A stretch of DNA of 64,000 nucleotides from Petunia secreta (lineage: Eukaryota; Streptophyta; Magnoliopsida; Solanales; Solanaceae). Positions 11,300 through 22,151 of this stretch are shown here, one piece after another. Both the position numbers and the translations under genes were made by a program. Location: NCBI GenBank assembly GCA_029990175.1, contig JARKIP010000005.1:54301001-54365000 (forward strand). Reading direction: 5' to 3'. The notes below the pieces were generated by a model, which did no database searches, had not been told where the DNA came from, and saw nothing but the letters and a program-made list of their open reading frames with translations. Each line of letters opens with the position of its first letter. Position 1 is the stretch's first letter.

Positions 11300-12034
11300 A
11301 CCTCAATGTTCTCGTTTGGAACATCTTCCTGACGTTCTGAACATCAGATTACAGTTTTTCATTGCTCGATGAAAGATGTTCCGAACCTCAGTATTGCTCG
11401 TTTGGAACATCTCATGCAGACGTTCTGAACATCACCTTACACTTTTTCGATGCTTAATGCAAGATGTTCCAAACTTCAAAAGAACGCTCAAACATCCTAC
11501 AGAATGTTCCGAACATTATCTGTGAAAATTTCAATAATATACATACGCCGCGTAAAACGCTAGCGATATGTTTGGAATTACAATTACGGCCATAGGAAAG
11601 TCGAAATGGTGTTTGGAATTTCACGCAGATTGTTCGGAGGAACTGAATCCGTAACAACCCCGAATCAACAAAAACAACAAAAAACATGTTCGAAAATTTA
11701 GTACACTTACCGGAGATGACTGGATTGATACGATTAAAATTGGAGGAACAAGATTTCTCCTTTAATGGATAAGAAACGACGACCAGATTTAACGAAATTC
11801 CGTATAACCCAAATGTGGGGGATCTCAGCTTGTATTGCCTAAAACTGGAAAGGATATTCAAGATAATAAGCTCAGCAGCTATGGTGGAATGGGTATTATT
11901 TCGAAATACGAAAGGAAGCTTAGCAGCTATGGTGGAGCTTTGGGCGGGAATTGAATGTGGAAAAATGGAGGGAAAACGGGGGAGAGGAGAGAAGGAAAGC
12001 AGCTAGGGAATGGCCAAATTTGGCAAAAAACTAC

Positions 12035-12042
12035 TTTATATA
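12035..12042 (-). promoter_or_regulatory. Possible TATA box of the MULE1 transposase
   Basis: The minus strand reads TATATAAA here, followed downstream by a pyrimidine-rich leader (about 12000-11900). It lies about 740 bp before the first coding exon, and the 5' region 11300-11700 between them has several GTTC-type motifs. A transcription start near 12005 would fit, but AT-rich DNA makes chance matches common. Confidence 0.35.
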
Positions 12043-12050
12043 CATGGACT

Positions 12051-12790
12051 ATTGTGCAACTTACAAAACATTGGGGTGAGAATGTTACATAGTTAATAAC
12101 ACTAATTAAATGAGGACCCTAGAATTCATGTTTAAAACTTGAGCCTTTTTCCACACAAAAAAGACTTGGGGAGACCTGCCATGCCAATCCCCATTGTTAC
12201 TATTCTTTCTTTTTAGTGATATCTGTATTTTTCCTTTCGGTCTTTACTAGTATAGCTATTACCGTTGTAATACTAACTTTTTTCTTACCTTCATCTTAAG
12301 AATAATTTATTATTTTCCTTCTATTGGCAGTACTTCTAACACCCAACTGTCCCGTCAACAAAGTTTCTTAGAATATCTATTACTACTGTTACTTCTAGCT
12401 CTAGCATAATCCATTTTTTATTTTTCCTATATACTTGTTGTAGCATATATGAATAATATTATTATGTTTGGTATTACTATTATCTATACATAATAACAGT
12501 ATTATCATAATTATTTTTCATTAACTATTCTCATTATTGTTCTAACCTGACTGTCTCTAGTTTTATTATCGCTACATTAGTAACACTACGTTTGTCTATA
12601 TATAATATTTTTTATTTTTCATTTTTTCCACTTGATGTTTTGTCATTTTTTTTTGTTCTATATTATTATTATTATTGTTATTAACTAGTTTACTTTATAC
12701 CTACTATTTTTATTATTTTTATTTTTTTCTCTTATACTATTTTCTTTTTGGTACTGATATTACTACTACTTTAAAATATTATTTTTAATT
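12051..12790. other. AT-rich gap, no gene seen
   Basis: Low-complexity A/T-rich sequence with short ATT runs (near 12660-12680). No ORF, terminal repeat or LTR that I can match to the Athila 3' LTR at 16388. It may hold the true right end of MULE1 and a truncated leader of the Athila remnant. Confidence 0.5.
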
Positions 12791-12818
12791 TTTATTGTTT
12801 AAGAATTTCAAGTAGTTT

Positions 12819-14575
12819 ATGACTCGCTCCTCTACTAAAGAGTTTGTCATTTACAATCCTGAAATTGAAAAATCTTTACGATTGCACAGGAAAGGACAAG
12901 CATCATCTTCTCAAAGTGCATTCTATGACAAAATGGAGCATCAACTAAGAGATGACAACAAATTGGGAGTCGATCCACCAGTCATTGTAGAAGATCAATT
13001 TGACGAAGTGGCACCAAGACCAGCAAACAGAATCCTAAGGGATTACGCTAGACCAGACCGTTTCAATTGTAAGTCTAGTGTAAGAAAACCCCCAGCTGCA
13101 GCTAACAACTTTGAAATCAGGACCGGACTGATTCAAAAAATTCAACAATCTTGCACTTTCACCGGTGATCCAAGTGAAGATCCATAGTGTCATTTAATTG
13201 ATTTCTTGGAACTAGTTGAAACTGCTAAATATAATGGAGTATCTTCTGAAGCAATCAAGTTAAGCTATTTTCTTTTTCTTTAAAAGGAGATTCCAAGACT
13301 TGGTTGCGGAGTTTACTTCAAGGTTCTATTTCTACATGGGACCAGATGACTCAGAAATTTTTAAATAAATATTTTTTCCCTACTAAAACAACAAAGTTAA
13401 GACAAGATATTTCTAATTTCTTGCAGATTGACACTGAGTCAGTTTATCAAGCATGAGAAAGATTAAAAATAATGCTAAGAAAATTTCCATATCATGACAT
13501 TCCTGAACATATGCAGCTGTACATTTTCTATCACGGGTTAAAACCATCTTCTAGAAATGTGATAGATGCCGCTGCAGGAGGTTCCATAATGGGAAAAACA
13601 ACTGTTGAAGTATTGCAATTGTTGAATGAAATTTCTGAAAATACTATTCAATGGCCATCTGATCGTGTAGTAATAAAAAGATCTGCTACGGTAAATCAGG
13701 CAGATGCTTTAAATACACTAACACAACAAATTGTTTCTTTGGCACAAAAGTTTGGATCTTTTCAGGTTAATACACAACAAGCAAGCCAGTCTGAGAATTG
13801 CGAAATATGTGGAGGAAACCATCTGAACCATGAATCCCAAGCAAACAATCAGAATGATGAACAGGTCAATGTCATCGGCTACAAGCGTATCCTTTTGGAA
13901 GTCCAATGGCACAAAAACATCCAGGATTTCAATGGAGCAATCCAAATGGTGCTGAGAATTCTCAAAGCTTCCAGAAACAACATGTACAAGGACCACCCAG
14001 ATACCAGAATCAAAATTATGTGTAAACCGAATTTCAAGCCGTATCAGCAAGCATCTCCACAGGTACATGATGCATTATGGGCATACCGAACGGCATTTAA
14101 AACGCCAATTGGAACATCCCCATATAGATTGGTTTTTGGAAAAGCTTGCCATTTGCCAGTCGAATTAGAACACAAAGCTTTTTGGGCATTAAAAGCACTG
14201 AACTTTGATTTAACATCTGCTGGTAAAAATAGATTTTTTTAGATTAATGAATTGGAAAAGCTGAGGCTGGAAGTTTATGAAAAATCCACGATTTATAAAG
14301 AAAAAATAAAAAAAATGGCATGACAACTTGATCCGACAAAAAAGCTTCAAAAATGAAGATCAGGTAATTTTTTACAAAAGCCGACTCAGGCTATTTCCTG
14401 AAAAATTAAAATCTAGGTGGACAGGTCCTTATATTGTTACAGATGTCACTCCATTATGGGGCAATTGAAATTCAGCAAATTAATGGAGGAGACAAGTTTA
14501 AAGTCAATGACCACAGGCTAAAATTGTATTTTGTAGGACATGTTGAGCAGCAACCATCAGTAACCATAATAGATT
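12819..14575 (+). pseudogene. Athila gag fused by deletion to integrase C-terminus
   Basis: The gag start ATG 12819 gives MTRSSTKEFVIYNPEIEK; the family signature NFEIRTGLIQKIQQSCTFTG and PSEDP appears before a stop at about 13185. Gag continues through 13200-13460 with further breaks (FLELVETAKYNGVSSEAIK), then LRKFPYHDIPEHMQLYIFYHGL and the Cys-His knuckle remnant CEICGGNHLNHES. Near 14060 the text changes abruptly to integrase (HDALWAYRTAFKTPIGTSPYRLVFGKACHLPVELEH), which is typical of Athila. Stops follow at 14240 and later. The deletion removes some 3 kb of pol. It is not functional. Confidence 0.8.
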
Positions 14576-16387
14576 GATGAGTTTCGCAGTTACTACATCG
14601 AGCTGGCGACATTAAACTCCAGAACTAAGGTTTCATACCCGTATCCATTGAGGGTGAAGCAATGGAACCTCATAATTCCAACCTACATATGTCTAATTAA
14701 ATGCTTAACCAATTGATCTGGTCAATATTCAGATTATTGTACAACCGGAAGATCTCATGAGGGCCTCTACAAAAGCAGTGTCACCTAGACAGGAGTAACT
14801 CCATGGTGATCGGTATGCCTAAGTTACTGTTTGGTTAACCATTCAATTGTGAAAATCTAACCTTGGCACAGGTAATTTTCTAGTTTATATTCAAGCTAGG
14901 GCCTCATGACTGTTAAGGTGTTAAAATAATCAGTCTATTACACATAGAATATGTGTGGTCACAGTTTCTTGCAAGCTTTCTTCTATGATCATAATTTTGA
15001 AAGCCAAAATTTTTTTTATTTAAATTATTAAGTAGCATTTTCTATTTTAATTATCCTAGTTTTTTTAAAAATTTTCTTTTACTCCCTTTCCACTCATGTG
15101 GAAACGTATTTTTATTCAGGAGAATAAAATATTCAAATGTGGGGGAGGATTATTCTGATTGTATATTTTAAATATAATATCTTCTTCTAAACTGTGACAT
15201 TTTGTAGATATTTAATTAACAACATAAATTCTTTATATTATGCTCAATATTATTTCTTTTTATTTTTCACCACATATTTTTTCATGAACGATTTTGATTT
15301 TGTAAAAATAGTAAAAAGCATCTTTGACTCAGGAAATCATTGGGATTGAGAAAAGTTATGACCACAAAAGCAAGAAGAATAAATAAACTTGGCTAGAACT
15401 TGCTCTAAATATTTTTCAAGGCGAAATAATGGATGACATTGATTTTTGAAGAATGAACTTAGGCCTTCTTTGATTCCCAATTATAGCCTCTTTATTTTCA
15501 TTCAAATATATATATATATATATATTTTACCTCTTAAAACCCTTTTTTTGAGACTTCATCATAATTTTTTTTAACACCATATTTCTCTTAAAAAAAAAGA
15601 GAAAAATATATATATATTAGTCGTATATATGTATATATTTCTATGTATACACATAAAAACACACTTTCTTCCAGTAGTTAATGAGCACATATTGATATCA
15701 ACAAGAGGAAGAAGTCTTAAAAAAAGGAGATAAAAATATATATATTAGTCGTATATATGTATATATCTCTATATATACATATAAAAATACAATCTCTTCA
15801 AACAGTTAATGAGCAGAGATTGATATCAACAAGAGGAATAAGTCTTTAAAAAAAAAAAAAAGAATATATGATTGTTAATGATATTGCAAGGGCAGGGAAT
15901 GTATAAAGGAGGAGTGCCTAAAAAAAAGATGTAAATACTATGAACCAAGAAATGTTCGCTCAAAGTTGGAAGGAGAAAAGCCACTATAAATATGTCCTTA
16001 CCCTACCAGCCTATAACCTAACATTACAAGCCAAGAAAAGTTTAAAAGATTTTAAAAATTAGTGTTGTATCTATATTAGTGGAGATAAACATGAAAAGCA
16101 AGCTTTTGGACTCGGCTATGATACTTACTGAATAAGTGATCATAAATTTATCAATTCTGAAAGATTCAAGGGGCGATGAATGCAAGCTTTTGTTGATTAA
16201 GTCAAAATTCAGACATAAGCTAAAAGATTTGGTGAATTTAGAAAGGATAAATGTATTGAACATAATGGGAGATATTTATTTTGAATAAATTTCATATCCT
16301 ACAAAAGTCGTAATTTTTTAAGAGAATAATAATAAAAAAAATTCTTTTTACTCGAGGACGAGCAAAAGTTCAAGTATGGGGGGAATT
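14576..16387 (+). other. Athila 3' non-coding region with a 130-bp tandem duplication and two purine tracts
   Basis: No ORF. A segment of about 130 bp is repeated in tandem at 15589-15718 and 15719-15848 (shared blocks TTAGTCGTATATATGTATATA and TGATATCAACAAGAGGAA). One purine tract, ATGTGGGGGAGGA, lies at about 15136. A second, with the Athila-like lead CTCGAGGACGAGCAAAAGTT and TATGGGGGGAATT, ends at 16387 and directly abuts the LTR. The first tract may be a decayed or secondary priming site. Confidence 0.6.
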
Positions 16388-17793
16388 TGATGAATATAAC
16401 TTATCGTGTATTTTCTTATATAAAAATATATATTTAAAATAAAAGCATGAATAGATATATGCAATTCTCCTGTATTTTCTAACAAATATTGCAAGGAAAA
16501 GAATACTTGGAAAGAGAAAATAAAGAAACTAGAAATGAGAAGATATCTACGTATCAACATCAATTGCAAGAAATCCATGACATGTCTTCCTCACTATGCA
16601 AGAAAGTTGCTACATATCTTGGCTACAGTATTTGCTCCTCATTATACATGTTTTTTATATGGAATTACATATTAAATAAAAGAATGTTGGAATTAAAATA
16701 AATGAAAGAGCAAGAGAAGACTCCATGTATCCATGTCATTATGCAAGGAACTTGCTAAACATCTTCATCAATTGACATTTCAAGACTTTATGTATCTATG
16801 TCATTATGCAAGGAACTCTGCACATCTTTCATCAATTGACATTTCACGACTTAATGAAGAAATATTCTTCTATAAATAAAGGACAACTCTCCCATAGTTG
16901 AATATCAAGTTATAGAATAGCTATTACTCCTTAAAGTTGTTCTTTCTCTTTATAGTAGTAAAATACTTCTACTTTTAAATATAAGTCTTTTAAATTCTAT
17001 TTTTATGTTTTCATACTCCATAATGGAGTAATTTATTTTTTTTTGGATAGTTGATGAAACTTGATATATTTATAATAATTATCTCAGTTTTAATACATAC
17101 TTGGCCTGAAATTTTCTATTTCACATTTTACACTATGCGGGAATGTTAGTTTTATTATTCTTTACTATCAATCTTACATATTTTATCTCGCGGTTATTAT
17201 CATATTAATTTTGTAATTCTCACGGAGCAAAATTAATATGTGATAACTAATGAACAAAATAAGTAGAGTGAAAGTAATTTTTAGTAATCTACCATTTCAA
17301 GTCCGCAGTCTTACTTGCCTCAGTTTTAATTCTCACGGAGGAATTGTTGAAGGCAAGATTATTGACTTTTAGTAAAAATATTCTCACGAAGTTTTCACTA
17401 TTTTTTATTTAACTGTCACTTGTTATAACTCAACTAATTTACATAATCTCACGGAGTGTTATTAATCGATTATTTTCTTGTGAGAAAAACATAATTGAAT
17501 TAGCAATAAGCAATTATTCTTTAGAGAAATACATGTTAAAATTGAGGCTTTTATTATAAATAGTATCAAGTGAATTCAATGATTCCCTACTCTTTTTAAA
17601 TTGAAAATCTTCCGCAATTTTTTTTGTTTTAGTTAAAGTTATTTAAAAGTTCAAAAACTCATTTTTCATCAATTTGATTCTCTCAAATAGTATTAGAATA
17701 TTACAAGTCTGTAGCCTAGATTTTTCCAATCTCTGTAGGACGATATCTTAAACTATACTAGAATTTTACAGCACGAGCAGAAATATCCTACAC
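16388..17793 (+). repeat. Athila 3' LTR
   Basis: Starts TGATGAATATAACTT right after the polypurine tract and ends ...ATATCCTACA near 17791-17793, about 1.4 kb. It contains four copies of the core CTCACGGAG/CTCACGAAG, at about 17219, 17332, 17382 and 17448, each set between imperfect inverted repeats (see findings). Confidence 0.65.
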
Positions 17794-17796
17794 ACT

Positions 17797-18078
17797 TTGG
17801 ACTCTTCAGAGGACTTTGGTATTAAAAGTGGACCTACGCCTATTTTCTGTGACAACACAAGTGCTGTTAATATTTACAAGAAGCCAGTCCAACACAAGAG
17901 AACTAAGAATATTGACATTAGGCATCATTTCCTTAGAGATCATGTTAAAGAAGGCCTAATTATTATAAATTCTTACAGGACTCAGGATCAAATTGCCGAC
18001 ACCTTCACCAAAGCATTGAACAGGGTGCAGTTTGAGCAAAAAAAGTTGGAGGTTGGGATGACCAAAATACATGGATGA
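17797..18078 (+). pseudogene. RNase H C-terminal fragment (copia C)
   Basis: The fragment reads EDFGIKSGPTPIFCDNTSAV, then PVQHKRTKNIDIRHHFLRDH and QIADTFTKALNRVQFEQKKL, the standard end of copia pol. Its 5' side is cut exactly where the Athila LTR ends. The closest match in the window is the RNase H of copia A (47720-47994), at the same reading frame and with the same stop position (…KIHG). Confidence 0.9.
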
Positions 18079-18659
18079 CCCAGGACCAGATTTTTCCAAT
18101 GATTGGCTAGTAAAGTATCTTAAAGTCATTTATTTGAATTTTGTTAGTATAGTCCATTCAATTTTGTACTATAAATAGTACGACATGTTTAACTAAGTGT
18201 ACACTTGTAATTTTACTTATGTGATCCTAGTTAAGGATATGTTAGGCAAAAGTAAGGAATTGTGGAAGAAACAAGGAATAGTGTCCAGGTACATACTAAA
18301 TTTGAATCTGATAAGTACGTGTTGAAATTAAAATGTCATATATATGCATTGCCAATAATCTCGTGTGTAACCGCCCTAAAATCTCGTCATTATTCTAATT
18401 AATTAAACTTTTCACAGTTTAAACCTTCCCACTTGAAAAAGGAGTCATCATTACCCTATAAGTCTAAAACGGTCACATGCTCACCTTTTCCTGGTTCCCA
18501 AAAGCTGTAAAAGCTTCTTACCTTTTCTGATTCTGATCATTACTTCTCCTTCACAATCAAAACACTTTTTTTTCTCACTTGGACTCAAATTCTCTCTGTC
18601 AAAACCCTAATCAAATTCCAAATCTCTTCTTTTCTTTCAATCCCTCAAAAGCTTCAACG

Positions 18660-20793
18660 ATGCTCAAACATAAAAATCTTTTGCACATCCTACTAAGTCT
18701 TCCAATCCCAAATTCTCCTTAAAAATTACCAAGAAACCCAAAACAAGTACCGCGCCTAATCCAAAGCTTTGCCAAGAAGCAAATTCAGGTAAAAAGGAAA
18801 AGCGAAAAATCAGAGGCTGAGGAACCTGTGTCAGAGATGGCTAGTGCATCAGAAGTTCCGACCGAGTCTGACAAGATTACTCAAGAGGTAAGGCTTGACT
18901 CTACAAAATATAGTTCATTTTTGCTAGATATAGTATTGATCCCTAAGAATGATGCGACTGAAAAGTTTATGGTTGGGTTAGATTAATTAGTAGAATCTGT
19001 GACTGGTGGGGTTCTGGTGTATAAAACAGAGGGGGAAGGTTATACCTGAGAATCTGTTAAAGTTTTAGTAGAATCGGTTAAATTGGTTGAGTCTGTTGGT
19101 TCGCAAGGAGGCCTAGTCGATGAACTTTATTCGGAGGCTGTTCTTTTTTAGACTGGGAAAGAGAAGGTGGTTGTTAGTGAATCAGTTGAAGTAGAGAAAG
19201 AACTTGTAGAGGAAATCAAATGAACTACGAAAGAACCTGGTTCTACCTCAGTTCATGAGACAACTGAGGGCGTAGGAATTGATTGGTTGGAAGCTGAGGA
19301 AGAGAACCTAGAGGAAGAAGTGAAGAAACGGAAAGTTGAGGTGTATGGAACTAGAAAAAATTAAAAGGAAATTTTGTGTTGAGGAGGAAGAAAAGTGTGA
19401 TGAGGATGAGGTAGTATTTGTTAGTGAAAAGAAACAGGTAGTTGAGAAACCTATAAGGAGAAAGAAGATGAAGTGAAAGGAGGAAAGACAACGCCAACAA
19501 GTGGCCTTGTAGATAAAAGTAGTGATAATGGAGGAAATGAGGGTGATGTTTCAAAATCTGAGGGGGGAGAATAGCATTTGGTGGTAAGAGGAGGTAGGAA
19601 GCCGACCACAAGATCTGCTATGAAATAACAAGAAGAGAAGCTGGAGAAATTTTCTGCAAGAAGATAGCTGAAAAGACGGCCAAAAATCCTACTCCTTCCC
19701 TAGAGGAGGAAGGTGAAGAACTTGTTGAATAGTATGAGAACCCTGATGATTCTGACTCTGGTGAAAGCTCGCCTCACAAAATGAAAGATTCCATTGATGA
19801 GGGTGAGTTCTTTGCATGAAAGACTGTGCTTACTGGGAGCATATTGTCTGATATGGAGGAGGTTCAAAAGAAGAGGTTTATTGAGAAGATTGACATTTAG
19901 GGATGGACAAGACTATTCTCAAATGACAAGAGGTCTTTTTGTGGAGGAAGTTAGGGAATTCTTTATAAACTGCTATGTTGTGCGAAGGAGAGTGTTCTCT
20001 ACTATGAAAGGTGTGGAAATTAAGCTTGGCCGAATTGAAGTAGGAGTGATCTTGGGGGTGCCTGCTGCTGGTTAGTGTAGGTACGAGAAATTAGAATGGC
20101 CCGAGAGGACTGATGGAGTCACTCTTGTTGAGGTAACAAGAAAATTCACTAGAAATCCTAGACTGAAAAAATCCAAGAAAAGTGTTTAAGAAGAAAATGG
20201 AGCCTAGCCATCAACTGTTGTTTGAGTTCGTGCATAGGTTCCTACTACCATGAGGTGAAAGAAACAGTGAAGCAAGTGCCATAGATATGACATACATGGA
20301 CCTGCTAGACTGATGTGTCATCATAGACCTATATGGCTGATTATTAGGCATTTTAGGAGGGTTGCAAAGACCAAGAAGTCACATTCCTTGGTTTATTCCT
20401 ACCTCTTCCACCAGGTTTTTGAGAAATTTTGTGTCCCTCTGATTAGTGGGAAGAAACCCACACACAATGAACTGTTTTTCATGAATATTCTGAAAACATG
20501 TAATTTCTTCAAGCCAAAGAGGGAAACGTCCAGTAAGAAAAAGTTTAGAAAGATGATGAGGCTGAGGGCAGTGACATAGTGGAGATGAGGAAAAGATGAA
20601 GGAATTGGAGCGGAAAGTGAAGGAGCTGCAGGCTGAGAATGAGGAACTCAAGAGGGAGCTGAAGCTGAAGGATCAAGAAATTGTTCGTTTGACCATCAAG
20701 TGCAACAAGCATCAAGAAGAGCTTGTAGTGGAGCGCAGTGGAAACTCAAAAAATTTTGCTGCACTTGTCAAATACTTCAAACATCAGCCCTAG
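18660..20793 (+). pseudogene. Extra ORF downstream of pol (copia C copy, heavily decayed)
   Basis: Colinear with the ORFs at 48642-50737 and 35787-33530. Recognisable blocks, with many stops and frame changes between them: an acidic middle part; EFFINCYVVRRRVFSTMKGVE and GRIEVGVILGVPAAG (about 19950-20075); HSLVYSYLFHQVFEKFCVPL (20380-20440); and a C-terminal coiled coil, ELERKVKELQAENEELKREL, ending FAALVKYFKHQP (20600-20793). The family is not named with certainty; the middle block resembles the 'putative plant transposon protein' domain (PF20167-like, from memory). No signal peptide or membrane segment is seen. Confidence 0.65.
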
Positions 20794-21242
20794 AACATGT
20801 CCTCCCAATTTTTTGTCTAGATCCCTAAGATTTCCTTTCTGTCTTTATTGGTGATGTTATTTTGAGATAATTTATTTTTGATGGCTATTTAATTGGGTTC
20901 TGCTTGTGTGAACCCTGGATGATTTTATTTTAAACTTCTTGTTTCTATTACATGTTCTTTTGTGCTTACTTGTAATCATGTTGGTCCGTTGGATATTTTC
21001 TTGTGGTTGCTTAGTTGACTTGCATGCTTTGGCTATAGATTGGATTATATTAACTTGTTCCAATAGGCGCTTAGAATTTTTTTGATAATGCCAAAAGAAG
21101 GAAGAACGAAATTTTGGGGTATTTGTGACCCAACTCATATATTTTAAATTTTCTTTTAACTATTCTTGTCTTATTTTTGTCTTGGTGTTGATTGTACAAG
21201 ATACTTGGCAACATTTGTTTGCATCATCAAAATAAAAGAATT

Positions 21243-22124
21243 TGTTGAATGATGATTAAGTTTTAAATATTGACAAAAAGATTGAAAAAAAAGGACCTGG
21301 TCAAGGACCTGGTTCGTATGACAAGGCACTACTGATCGAAAAGATGATGGATTGAAAATCCATAAAGGACTAGGAAAGGCTTAGCGAGTACAAGTTAATA
21401 GTTCTAGTCAGCAAAAAAGATTGTGTCGTGGCTGCCTCTATGCAGTATGAATGAGAAGCAGAGTTAAACAATGACTATATCTTAGGAGATCTTCTCTTTC
21501 TATAATTGAGAAGATTCCTAGTTGCAAACTGCTTGGGTTTTCTACACCCTTATAAACAAGTTATTGAGGTGAGCCGTATTTCTATTCATTCACTACGAGA
21601 GTTGAGAGCAAACAAAAGACAATTAAGTTTGATTGTTTGTGAGTGGATATATCATACTACAATTGGAGAACCCCGTATTGAAGCAGAGTATTGAAGGTTC
21701 TTAGTTTTGTAGTCAAGTTTTAAGTCTAAGTTGTAACCTACTTGCTTTTATATAGAAGTGTTGCACTAGGTGATTCTTATGAGGAAAAATTGCAAAAGCT
21801 ATAGTGTAGCTTTGCGGGTTATAGGGTCTAGAGTGTAGCCCCTTGGTTATGGAGTTTGTAACCTAAAATTCGCTCGTTGTATTACTAAAGTGGTTTATAA
21901 AATCCCAGAGCTTGGGTCTTGGTTTTTCTCCCTTGAGCGAGGATTTTTCCACGTAAAAATCCTATGTTTTTAGTTTCTATTTTCGGGCTGTGATTCAGTT
22001 AACTGGTTGAAGAAACTAGGCAAGAACCAAGTTCCAGCAAAGACAAGCAATGTTTTTAAGAAAAATTCGAGGACACTATTCAACCCTCTTTCTAGTATCT
22101 TGAAGAGGTGCACCTTATGCAACA
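21243..22124 (+). repeat. Copia C 3' LTR
   Basis: Starts TGTTGAATGATGATTAAG after the purine-rich CATCATCAAAATAAAAG and ends near ...CCTTATGCAACA. It shares with the other copia LTRs the block CTCCCTTGAGCGAGGATTTTTCCACGTAAA (blocks at 21929-21958) and the terminal CAACCCTCTTTCTAGT. The end is set by comparison with copia A and is uncertain by several bases. A 27-bp gap separates it from the next LTR. Confidence 0.7.
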
Positions 22125-22151
22125 CCTATGCCTTTTTTATCCATAAAAAAA

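Larger units (their letters stand above)
224..11514. repeat. Dispersed palindromic motif GTTC[C/G]GAAC, non-coding only
   Basis: Exact copies start at 224, 300, 365, 1591, 1638, 2765, 2843, 5043, 5124, 5247, 5302, 7233, 7317, 7357, 8250, 8299, 8392, 9473, 11379 and 11506. GTTC[A/T]GAAC variants start at 343, 4030, 4256, 9453, 9510, 11334 and 11422. Many extend to (G)ATGTTCSGAACAT(C). Many looser half-copies occur, such as TTTGGAACATC or GTTCCAAAC. The two exact 9-mers are reverse complements of each other, so about 0.1 copies would be expected in 12 kb of random sequence. All 20 exact copies fall in introns, spacers or the 5' region of the transposase gene; I found none in the exons. I saw no exact copy between 12050 and 64000. 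Each exact copy has one CpG at its centre. The function is unknown. Confidence 0.85.
1..12050. mobile_element. MULE1: Mutator-like DNA transposon carrying a DUF1985-Ulp1 gene (left end outside window)
   Basis: Seen: a mudrA-type transposase on the minus strand (8653-11299) and a DUF1985 plus Ulp1-like peptidase gene on the plus strand (1-3603), with three short ORFs between them. A shared dispersed motif, GTTC[C/G]GAAC, runs from about 224 to 11514 and is not seen elsewhere in the window, which ties the whole stretch together as one element. Known: plant MULEs that carry ULP1-like genes (KI-MULE or Kaonashi-type) often lack long terminal inverted repeats. The left terminus is outside the window, so I could not test for inverted repeats or a 9-10 bp target duplication. 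The right limit is inferred from the transposase promoter side near 12000-12050. The stretches 3604-4468, 4805-5471, 5927-7586 and 7857-8652 have no gene that I can support; they hold motif copies and the minisatellite described separately. Confidence 0.75.
12791..17793 (+). mobile_element. Athila-type Ty3/gypsy remnant, internally deleted, 5' LTR missing
   Basis: Gag (12819 on) is followed directly by the C-terminal part of integrase (about 14066 on), then a long 3' non-coding region, a polypurine tract and a 3' LTR at 16388. Protease, reverse transcriptase, RNase H and the integrase core are gone. No 5' LTR or primer-binding site is visible. The 3' LTR ends against copia C sequence at about 17794, so the element either inserted into copia C or was joined to it by deletion. 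Confidence 0.75.
17794..22124 (+). mobile_element. Copia C: 3' part of a sirevirus-type Ty1/copia element
   Basis: Contains the last part of RNase H (17797-18078), an extra downstream ORF (about 18660-20793), purine tracts (21079-21110 and 21222-21242) and a 3' LTR (21243-22124). Everything upstream (gag, protease, integrase, RT) is missing at the Athila junction. The multiple purine tracts and a long spacer after pol are sirevirus features. Confidence 0.8.

Noticed and set aside
12051..12790. A 5' LTR for the Athila remnant
   Set aside because: No stretch matches the 3' LTR (16388-17793) and no primer-binding site is seen.
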